64,000 nt of DNA, taken from the NCBI RefSeq assembly GCF_030253575.1, contig NC_080562.1, forward strand, positions 23,839,352 through 23,903,351, read 5' to 3'. Shown here piece after piece: positions 55,915 through 64,000 of this stretch. Numbering within the stretch: position 1 is the first letter of the stretch; every line of letters begins with the position of its first letter. The notes beneath the pieces were generated by a model. It did not search any database, was not told where the DNA came from, and was given only the letters and a program-made list of their open reading frames with translations. The DNA comes from Rhododendron vialii (Eukaryota > Streptophyta > Magnoliopsida > Ericales > Ericaceae). The position numbers and the translations under genes were made by a program.

Positions 55915-56507
55915 AAAATCCCTCATTCTCAGGGAAACAAAGTATTGTTACAATTAGTATATATTTACATAACAAATATCTAGATATACGTACATATGTA
56001 TTTACAAATATATAAAGGGTTAAAGTTAATTATAAAAACTAACATGTAATCAATTAAATTAGGTTACATAATAATTATTACATTAACTAATTAAAAGAAA
56101 TTAATAAACTTTCGAAAAAATCTAGGGCCAAAATTAGGGTCATTACAAGATTAGCATCATTTTCTGTTTCATCTACATCATCAAAAACTTCAGCCTCAGC
56201 ACTACCTCAGCCATGGCCTATTGGGTTGGCGCAACCACAACCATGTGCTAAAGGAGTGGCCTAACCACAGCCGCGAACTGTAGGAGTGGCCCGACCTCGG
56301 CCATGAACTCCTAGACTCTCATTTGTCGACCTAGTATTACAACGTGGACGAACCATTACCTAACCTTGAAAATATAATATTACAGTCAATAAGATACAAA
56401 ATTATACAAACAAAAGATGAACTCACAAGCCTATGGGAATCCGGGGACCTGGACCTCTTCTAAGACATGATGCTATGCCAAATGCAAATATAAAAATCGA
56501 AACCTAA

Positions 56508-56519
56508 GCTCTGATTCCA
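56508..56519 (-). promoter_or_regulatory. Primer-binding site of the gypsy element
   Basis: On the minus strand TGGAATCAGAGC follows the LTR end by four bases. It differs by one base from the initiator-Met site TGGTATCAGAGC and marks the element's 5' end. Confidence 0.82.
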
Positions 56520-56523
56520 CTTT

Positions 56524-58182
56524 TGTCACGCCCCAAATCGGGGAGCATGACCAGCCGTGCACCATGAAGCAATCAATGGACACGAAGCCTAATTAAAAAT
56601 ATTTTTAAAACCTTGAAACAAATAAAGAAAACTAAATATTTTATTACAATAAAATGTGCGACTCCAAGCCAATGTTTTTCTTAAGCAAATGACACAATAT
56701 CTCATATTTTTCAATCTCCGAACTCCACAATGAACTGCCAATTAATAAAAGTGCAAAAGCAAATAAATAAAAGTACGGAAGCAGTTTGACATGATAAAAA
56801 AATAAAAATGCAAACGCCCTAGAGGTTTAAACACAAGGTCCCGACAACGCCGCCGAGTCCACTACAATGCCCCATGCATTAACCTAAAAATAAAAGTGAA
56901 ATAAATCCGTCAGCTGACGAGCTCAGTGAGTAGTTAAGCATGTTAAGGGTAATAATACAAAGTGGCATACATATAAATCAAGGATAAGAAGGGCTCTAAA
57001 GAAATGGTGTCAAATTAAGGAAGGTCGAAGTTCAACGAATAATACCAACAAACTAACAAAATCAATGGCTCAGCAAATACTATCGAAAGATGAATGACTG
57101 AATAACGAATTATCACAACAACAATCGAACAATGATAACAATCATTCTATACCAACAGTCTGCTCAACAATATCAGAACAATGAACATCAATAATGAGGT
57201 AGTCCAAACCAAAGTGGGAACCATATCTTCCAATTACCAAGTACCAAATATCAATTGCCAAATATTTTCTCAGGGCTTAGCCCGTTGGATCCAACACTGT
57301 ACTTAGAGTCACCACAGGATGGCGCTTGGGACTTTTTCCTAAGCCGATCCGGAATAGGGTCACAGGATATTTCACAAGTCTTTTCCCTATACGTTGAGCA
57401 CTAGAGTCACAGGGTATTTCACAAGTCTTTTCCCTAGCAGCCAAAGTCACCACGATATTTCACGGGTCTTTTCCTTGAACTTTCACAAATATAAACATAA
57501 TCCATGGTCCCAACACGAAAGGACAACGACGAACCAGAGTCACTGCAACAGGATTATTCTCCATGCCGTTGCAAAGTCACAATAATATTATGGAGTCAAC
57601 GAATCGACGACAGTAAAAGTAAGGACAATCGATCAATCACAAATATTCCCAATTAACCTTGTATGCCAAATGGTACATTAATTGTCAATAATTATGAGAG
57701 CACGAATAAGAATAAGAATAATTATCATCGGATCAAAATGAATAACGAATTGTCAAGAATAGATTGGCTCAAGAGGATTCCAAAAGAAAGGATCACATGC
57801 TTAACCACTCACCTCGATCGGAAAGTTAGATCACAAAAGTGAAATGCTTGAATACTCTTCTAGTCTGAAACACAAAAGTGCACATATACAGAAATCAATG
57901 AAATGAAGAACTACTGGATTAGTTATCATTTAATTACCACTACAAAACTATAGGTATATGCATACATGCTGGTTACTAATATAATATGCATACATGCACC
58001 CAGCCATGAGCAGAACCTATCACACCACCACAACTAACCATTATACCCACGGCACACACAACTAACACATGCACACATGCTATATATAATAGTAGATTTT
58101 GTATTGAGAGCATAAATTACGAAGTCTGAAGTAAAGAGACAAGGAAAACACTAACCCAACTTCTCTTGTTCCTCATGATCAG

Positions 58183-58215
<33 letters not shown>

Positions 58216-58550
58216 AGCACACTTTCTCTCCAAGCCCTAGGTCTCTCTATTAACGTAGAAATAATATACCCTAGTTCTCAATATTATAAGAATAAAAGAA
58301 CACTATATCCTATAAAATATACTTTCACTATAAGGCCCATCTGAAATTTTAAGATTAAGTCCGACCCAAATAAAAATAAGCGGCCCAAATAATATAGAAT
58401 ACGCATAGCTCGATATTGTACATAAAAATAAAAATTATTCGAGTTTATTTTTATTAGAGAGAAGTTTGAAAAAGAAATATAAAATAATTGAGTTATTTGT
58501 GTCAAAAATATTATTAATTTTATTTAGCCGAAAAAAAGTGGGATGTCACA
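56524..58550 (-). mobile_element. 5' LTR of a minus-strand Ty3-gypsy element, 2027 bp
   Basis: The left edge TGTCACGCCCCAAATCGGGG lies beside the primer-binding site. The right edge is GTGGGATGTCACA. Read on the minus strand it starts TGTGACATCCC and ends GGGGCGTGACA. Repeated blocks (TTTCACAAGTCTTTTCCCTA three times at about 57370-57480) occur as in the other LTRs. A (CT)n run is at 58183-58213, and a TATA-like TATATATAATAG lies near 58081-58092. The 3' LTR partner was lost with the rest of the element. Confidence 0.85.
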
Positions 58551-60340
58551 CGTATAGCTGATTAGTAAACAATCAATAACAAAAGGTGATCTGTTAGATC
58601 ACCTGATCGACTTGTGATATTGTAACAACTATCAAAATCTTTGAGGTTTGAGGAGTTCATTAGTAGACTTTGGGTTTTGTGAGTGAGTGGATTGTAGTAG
58701 TTAATTGTTGGAGATCAATCCTAAGAATTTGGCTTACCTAGTATGAGTTGGAATTGTTTTGATTCTTTCCATGACTATTAATTCTTACCTTGATTGATTA
58801 GTTGATAGACTATCTTAACTATTAGCATAAAGTTAGTTCGTTTAGGGTGAACTTGGAACATAGTATCAGGTAGATTGTTTGTGAAAATATTTATGTTGGT
58901 TCGTAGCTATGGAAGGTAGTAAGATGTCATGAAGACTTATATGTGCTTTTGGAACTTAACTATTATCGTGTTAGATGCGGAGGAGATAGTTAAATATCAT
59001 AGCTAGAAATGTGAAAGTTGGACATCAAAGTTTTACTTTACTAAGTGAAAGAACACGATGAATTTTCAGACGTTTGATTCGGTTGTTGATGGAGCTTTAT
59101 TGCTATACCTTCAGGGATTATAATGATTGTACGAAATTTTAGTGTGGAATACGTGACTGTCTAATTTATGCACTAGTTTATATAACACTTTTAAGAGAGA
59201 GTAACAGATAGTCATTGGTTGGTAGTCCTTGAAGCGTATGTCATAGTGAAGTATGGATAATATCATATTTTGTTTATGGTGGTGCAATTTGTTCGGATCT
59301 TTGAGAGTTACATTTGGTTAAGTGATTTGGTGTGGTTTGATAAGTGGTTAGTCATGTATTTAATTTCATAGAAAAATGAGCAACCAATTCAAGTTATGGA
59401 GATTCGATTTCTTTTAGAGGGCTTGATATTATTATTAGTTATGGTGTGAGTGAGTTTGTTGATGTTAGGTTATGATCTACTAGCTGGAAACTACGCTAGA
59501 TATATTTAGGTGCAATGCTACGGAATACAATAAGGAAATAAGTGGGTTTAAGTCTCATAATTACTGAATGGATATAGTTTGGGAGTTACTGAAAGTTGAC
59601 AAGTTCAATCTTATGGAGTTTTTGGAGATTCGAGAATTCTTACGGTGATTTCAAATTTTGGTTCGGATTCCTTGTGATGAGAATTGTATTTGGGTTTGAT
59701 GACTAACTACTAAAAAAAAAGGAAAAAGAGGGGATTATTAGCGTTCGCATTGAAAGATGTATATTTAACTTTCAAAGTATTTTAATCGGCATTAACTTTC
59801 AAAATATTTGTTGTATGCCATACAAATCTTATGGAGCAAGTAAACTTTTCACTTGGACATTTTAAATTCCAAGTACGGTTGTGCTAAGCCACGTGCTTGA
59901 AACATTTGAGGGTGACACTAAAAAAAAATGAGTGGAAAATATGATATACTGATTTTTTATTATGTTAAAGATGTACTATAATGGTGTAAACCAATTCTGA
60001 GGTCAAAACTTTTAACTGCGATAAGGAATTGATGCCTTGACTATTTTATTTGTAGTAATTTTGACTTCTTTTCACGATGCTACACTGTTTGCAGTAACTA
60101 AATTTTTACAAAAAAAAAAAAAAGAGCTTTTATTTGATATAGAATTTTATTTGGAAAAACTAGGTGGCCTATGTATATTTTTGAAATGATGGTAAACTAG
60201 TGACTATTAGTTTGACATTCTTTTACAATTCTCAAAATATTAGTTTGGTTGATGAGGTTGAATTGGTTGATTAATTTCTTTGATAGTTTTGAGTAAGTTC
60301 AATTTTCGAAAAAATTGCTATGCATAGTACAAGAGATTCT
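58551..60340. other. Unassigned, degenerate sequence
   Basis: No coding domain could be read in this 1.8-kb stretch, although its position before the gypsy 3' end suggests it may be decayed pol. Stops are frequent in all frames. Confidence 0.35.
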
Positions 60341-60847
60341 TTTCCAAATAGTCATTGGAAGGACTTGGAGTTTACAATAGGAGATATTGTGTTTCTCAAG
60401 GTATTCCCATGGAGAGGTGTTCTTTGGTTTGGCAAAAAGAGGAAGTTGAGTCCTCACTATTTAAATTGGGCCTTTTGAGGTGGTTGGTGAGGTAGCATAT
60501 TGTCTGGCATTGCTGGTTAGTTGGTTCGGGCTCATAATGTTTTTCATATGACGATGTTGAGGAAGCATGTGCATAGTCCATCCAGTGTGATTGATTAAAA
60601 GCCACTTCATGTTCAAGATGACTTAACCTATGATGAGCAACCCATTGAGATACTTGATATGAAGAGAAAGGCATTTCGAGAAAGAAAAAAGAATTTGGTC
60701 AAAGTGTTGTGGTAAGCACTCAGTTTATGAAGCTACTTTGGAGCATGAACTCGGTTTATGAAGCTACTTTGGAGCATGAAGATGAAATGCACAGAAAAAA
60801 ACCATTGCTTAAGGTTAGTGTGCAATTTCGAGGACAAAATTTCTTAT
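60341..60847 (+). pseudogene. Ty3-gypsy pol C-terminus (integrase tail), broken
   Basis: Broken plus-strand frames give DLEFTIGDIVFLKVFPWRGV, FGKKRKLSPHYLNWAF, HNVFHMTMLRKHVHSPSSVI, DDLTYDEQPIEILDMKRKAF and NLVKVLW. These match the conserved end of plant chromovirus-type polyproteins (GDxVFLKVSPxxGVxRFGKxGKLSPRYIGP ... VFHVSxLRK ... LVKVLW). Stops follow LNWAF and VID. A 31-bp tandem duplication lies at 60718-60781. Confidence 0.85.
60718..60781. repeat. ~31-bp tandem duplication in gypsy pol end
   Basis: CTCAGTTTATGAAGCTACTT and CTCGGTTTATGAAGCTACTT follow each other, each continuing TGGAGCATGAA. It lies in the 'VKVLW...ATWE' region and breaks the frame. Confidence 0.88.
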
Positions 60848-60860
60848 AAGGGGGGAAGGA
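60848..60860 (+). promoter_or_regulatory. Polypurine tract of the gypsy element
   Basis: AAGGGGGGAAGGA directly precedes TGTTACGGCC, the LTR start at 60861. This sets plus orientation for the element. Confidence 0.85.
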
Positions 60861-62761
60861 TGTTACGGCCTTGCATTTTCATTTATTTAATTAGTCATAT
60901 TGTCGTTATTAATTGGTGTTATGACTGGGTCCCAATTAATTACTTTGCAAGCGGTATGGGTATTGTTGTCACAATTGTAATATTTGGGGTGTGAGATTGA
61001 TTTTGGGTAAAATAGTGGTACCAGATGGTAATTTTATAAATTGTGTTACGTTCTATACAAATCTAATTAACTAATTAGCTACTCCCTCCGTCCCAAAATG
61101 GATGACAATTTTTGAAACTCGTGTCATTTTTCATCGCTTATATCTTTCAATCTATAATATTTTTCATGAGTTTGAAAATTTTGTATAATAGAACTAATCA
61201 AGAACTATCAAACAAGATCCATATTGCATATATTTTGAGATCCATATTGAAAGATATAAATAATTGAAATTGGCACAGATATCAAAAATTGACATCCAAT
61301 TTGGGACGGAGGGAGTATAATATAGGTTAGTGGGTAGTTTTACAAAGTTAGGAGTTATCTTTACCGTGTAGGGTTTTTATTTGGCTTGGAGAGAACTTTT
61401 GTGATAAGAGATTGATTTGTGATAAGAGATTGAGAGAGCTGCTGCAGTCAGAGGAGATTTCCACTGGGTTCACTTGAGGTAATTTTGTTCGTCTCTCTTT
61501 GTCTCTTCTTTTAAGAAAACATCGGGTTCATGAATTGAGCACTGGTATAGAATTTATATATTGAATTTTATTTGTGATTGTGAGTGTGTAGAGAGAGAAA
61601 GAGACGCAGTCAAGGATTCGGCTCATTGGTGATCAATCGGTAAGCGATTCTTTTTTTCTTTATTCCTATTTCTCTTTTCATTCATTACATGGGTTGGAGT
61701 AAAGTTAGACTTTTATTTGGTGGTATATAAAAGTGGAGCTACTGGGAGGTTAAATGGGTTCCCATTCTTTTGGCACTGATTGTTTTCTTTCTAATGCTAT
61801 TGGACCATGGAGGTGTTTTGGGTTGGTGGTTTGTGCGGGGTGCATGTGTGGGTGATGATCTGTTGATGTGGGATTAGGTGTTTTGCCTTGTAGAGAATCT
61901 AGTTGTATTATAAGGGTTTGTTTTGGATTAATATTGGTCTATGGAGTAGAAGAGTTCTGGCACATGGTACTGCCATGAGTTTGTGCGTGGACCCTTAGAC
62001 TTGCGATTAAAGTGTTGGGTTTTAGTCGTAGGTTAGGAAAGTATTATTTTTAGGTAGTTCCACTTTGTTGTCGATAAGGTGATACAGTTAATGATAATTT
62101 TGTATATGATTATTTTGTTCAGGTTAGCATCATTTTGTGTCGTTCGATTGCATTAGCCTTGGACCCAGGTGAGTAGTTAAGAATGTTACGTATTTTCGAA
62201 ATATCCTTGTGTCCCTTAAAAGTATTTCCTTCAAAAATATATAATGTTATTCGGAGACTCAAAACTGTTTATAAGTTGTTCTATAAATTGGCATGCGATG
62301 AACTTTTGGTGAAATCAATTGTTATTGTTTCTTGGTGGTGAGATCTTGGTGGATATTAATGGGAACAATTATTTATTTCGGAAGTCCAGGGAAATTATTC
62401 CTCTTTGTGTTGGTGACCATAGCCATTGGGGAAAAGACCGTGTTAGGCCAGTGACCCTAATACTCAAAGGCTTTCTTTCGCCGGATTGTCTTAGGGAAAA
62501 GTACCACGGGCTGCCAACCCTGGTGACTCTAAGTTTGATATTGGATCCAATTTTGATGAGATTTATTTTGGCCGTGGTACTGTTTCATTGTAGTTCCCCA
62601 TTATTGATAGAGTTATTGTTGTGATCACCACAAAGAATATTTACTGGTTAAATTCTTCATTGATTAATTTATTATTTTGTTGGACACCTCGTATGCCAAA
62701 TTATGTTTAATGGTAATTATTTTAATCTCCGTTTTCAACTTTATTTAATATACATACTTGC
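60861..62761 (+). mobile_element. 3' LTR of the plus-strand gypsy element, cut by a CACTA end
   Basis: The LTR starts TGTTACGGCCTTGC after the polypurine tract. It contains a Stowaway MITE (61082-61315), a leader-like segment and a repeat-like block at 62430-62530 (GGCCAGTGACCCTAATACTC and GCCAACCCTGGTGACTCTAA). No LTR end is present before CACTACAAGAAAA begins at 62762. Confidence 0.7.
61082..61315. mobile_element. Stowaway MITE, 234 bp, TA target duplication
   Basis: CTCCCTCCGTCCCAAAATGG at the left is matched by the inverse CTCCCTCCGTCCCAAATTGG at the right. TA flanks both sides (61080-61081 and 61316-61317). The arms stay mirrored inward (ATGACAATTTTTGA / TCAAAAATTGACAT). It is a textbook Stowaway element with little decay, so it is among the younger insertions here. 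Confidence 0.95.
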
Positions 62762-63015
62762 ACTACAAGAAAAAACACAATTGCCGACTAAAGGTTTAGT
62801 CACCTAATGTAACCTTTTTAGTCACAAAATGGTTTTCCCGACTAAATAATTTGGTCGGCAATTTAGTCGAGGAGTGAGAGTCGGCAATTACAAGTTTAGT
62901 CGGCCAATGGATGGTTTTAGCGACTAAATGGGTGACTAAAAAACTTAGTCGCAGTTTCTCTTTTAGTTGGTAAAGTTAACTTTTGCCAACTAAATGTTTA
63001 GTCGGCAATTATAAT
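62762..63015. mobile_element. CACTA element left end
   Basis: CACTACAAGAAAAAACAC at 62762 is the canonical CACTA terminus. It is followed by ATTGCCGACTAAAGGTTTAG and more TAGTCGGCAA motifs up to about 63015. These match the arrays at 45.0-45.6 and 51.7-52.1 kb. The other end lies outside the window or is lost. Confidence 0.82.
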
Positions 63016-63109
63016 TGCATTATGGCGTCAAATGTTATTACAAAAAAATTAGGGGGTGTCGCCAAAATGGAAAAATTAAATTGCCCTTTTTGATGGGGAT
63101 TTGCCTTGG

Positions 63110-63205
63110 TAAGATTCCCTTGTTCCAAGATGGAGCCCCAATTCTTGAACCTAAGATCATATGGTTCATCCCACACGCAACTTGCCACTCCGCCACCGCT
63201 GTACT
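63110..63205 (-). mobile_element. tRNA-derived SINE remnant, minus strand
   Basis: On the minus strand an A-box-like TGGCGGAGTGGCAA (63195-63182) is followed about 30 bp later by a B-box-like GGTTCAAGAATT (63151-63140). Box spacing and the lack of a tRNA fold suggest a SINE head. It lies inside the CACTA element. Confidence 0.5.
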
Positions 63206-63419
63206 TTGTTTTCTTTTCGGTAATAAATATACTTATACCATTCGGTTTCGTCTGTTTTACTCTTATTTTTTAAATTTTTTTTTTTTTTGATAAGCTTTTA
63301 AATTTACTTTCTTAAAATACAAAAAAACTTGTTAGCACTAAATCTTTTTTTTAGGACGTACACACTAAAAGAGAATATTGCAATCACATTCACAGATAGA
63401 ACCTATTTCTCCAAATACG

Positions 63420-63935
63420 CAAATTAGAACCATTATCACCCGAGCCCCACTTGAGGTCTTTTTGCCAGGTTAGAACCATCTATCTTCGTTTTATTACTGG
63501 GTTAAAGATCATTCTTTACCAGAGATTATAGTTTGATCGTTTGTCATTAGACAATTGTTTGAACAAAAATATTATTTTATTATGAGTTCATGTCTCGATA
63601 AAGGGGTTTTCTAAACCTAATCGAGTCACAAATTTACGAGGATGAATTATTCAACAAGTGTAACAAAATGAAAGGTCTCGATCATAATGACTTTCTCGCG
63701 ATCGTGTGGCTTCTGCAACAATAAGTGCAACATAAGACCTAGTTAACTATCAAGTAAATCAAAGGTATAAATTGTAAAACATAACTGCCGAGTAATTTTT
63801 TATAATGCTTGATCTGAACCTTTAGGATTTCACTTATTACCAATTATAGCATTGTCACCAAAATCGAAGATCACTCGATATCGGCGACCACATAATATAC
63901 TTGGAGGACGAAAATGAGACTCGGGTGAAACTATG
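63420..63935 (-). repeat. Another copy of the uncharacterised ~500-bp repeat
   Basis: The reverse complement of 63825-63895 reads GGATTTCACTTATTACCAAT inverted and includes GTGACAATGCTATAATTGGT, close to 46025-46060. CTCGATAAAGGGGTTTTCTAA (63592-63612) inverts to the 'GAAAACxxCTTTATCGAGAC' block at 47325. It is in the opposite orientation to the 45.8-47.7 kb copies, as at 9.1-9.9 kb. Confidence 0.65.
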
Positions 63936-64000
63936 AGGACCATTTATATAAATTTTTCAAAAATATATGTCTATTAAGCCGGTCCTTCCGGGTCAAAATC

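Larger units (their letters stand above)
52902..56147 (-). mobile_element. Solo LTR, 3246 bp, 5-bp TSD AGATT, minus orientation
   Basis: The unit begins TGTAACATCCCGATTTTCC and ends GGGTCATTACA, flanked by AGATT at 52897-52901 and 56148-56152. Removing it and one AGATT rejoins the gag frame around N-L-A-D. A TATA-like box (inverse of TATTTATATAGAG at about 55667-55680) is consistent with minus orientation. A (GA)n run occupies 55859-55913. The first 373 bp are tandemly duplicated. No internal coding domain is present. Confidence 0.92.
52572..56356 (-). pseudogene. Ty3-gypsy gag N-terminal part, split by a solo LTR
   Basis: The start codon is at 56356-56354 on the minus strand. The leader is Arg/Gly-rich with two internal stops (TAG and TGA) and ends in DETENDAN at the insertion point. 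Beyond the 3.2-kb LTR the same frame continues from LADPAVDPTDP to AFQTFLGLFAGHQAQ and FLKTNPPPFMGTDKPSDAE, then TWLLKMEKIFNVL. The 'PPxFxGxxxxxxAExWLxxxExIF' pattern marks the start of the retrotransposon gag domain. The protein is cut off soon after, at about 52580. Confidence 0.87.

Overview
This window looks like an intergenic, transposon-dominated stretch of a flowering-plant nuclear genome, probably a eudicot (an inference from the mix of repeat families and the AT-rich background). Only two genes look intact and host-like. One is a single-exon PHT1-family phosphate transporter on the minus strand (21017-22630), with a P1BS-like site and a TATA box upstream. The other is a single-exon RING-H2 E3 ubiquitin ligase of the RING1/RHC type on the plus strand (27405-28334). 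A broken F-box gene lies at 32.9-33.5 kb. I found no tRNA or rRNA gene, no CRISPR array and no bacterial-type operon.

Layout from left to right. 0-1.64 kb: unassigned repeat and a minus-strand hAT transposase relic. 1.7-8.1 kb: a hAT transposon with recognisable inverted ends and an 8-bp target-site duplication (TSD); a 2.7-kb solo LTR splits its transposase gene. 8.1-12.8 kb: promoter-like GA-rich sequence, a tandem pair of a ~500-bp repeat, a SINE, two hAT ends and an LTR piece carrying a Mutator-type MITE. 12.8-18.9 kb: a degenerate Ty1-copia element of SIRE/Maximus type with a 5' LTR but no 3' LTR. 19.1-20.1 kb: a 971-bp non-autonomous hAT. 21-23.4 kb: the phosphate transporter and its promoter. 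23.7-24.7 kb: a 5'-truncated LINE. 26-28.4 kb: MITEs and the RING gene. 28.85-31.1 kb: a non-autonomous hAT with a Mutator-like element nested inside. 32.4-34.6 kb: LTR piece, F-box pseudogene, LINE tail. 35-37.3 kb: a solo LTR inside another repeat. 39.1-45 kb: the 3' half of a second SIRE-type copia element (RNase H, envelope-like region, polypurine tract, LTR start), split by a solo LTR. 45-52.2 kb: a CACTA-like element holding four tandem copies of the same ~500-bp repeat seen at 9 kb. 52.2-58.6 kb: the 5' end of a minus-strand Ty3-gypsy element whose gag is split by a 3.2-kb solo LTR. 58.6-62.8 kb: the 3' end of a plus-strand Ty3-gypsy element and its LTR, carrying a Stowaway MITE. 62.8-64 kb: another CACTA end, a SINE and another copy of the ~500-bp repeat.

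The main story is nested insertion. Several nests can be ordered because TSDs are readable: GTACTAAT, GGTTG, AATATTAAA, ATCTGATA, TGCATGGG, GGAAAATAG, TTATA, CTCAT and AGATT. Four LTRs are solo with matching 5-bp TSDs, which points to repeated LTR-LTR recombination. I see no novel coding system. The least explained component is the ~500-bp repeat family at 9.1-9.9, 45.8-47.7 and 63.4-63.9 kb.
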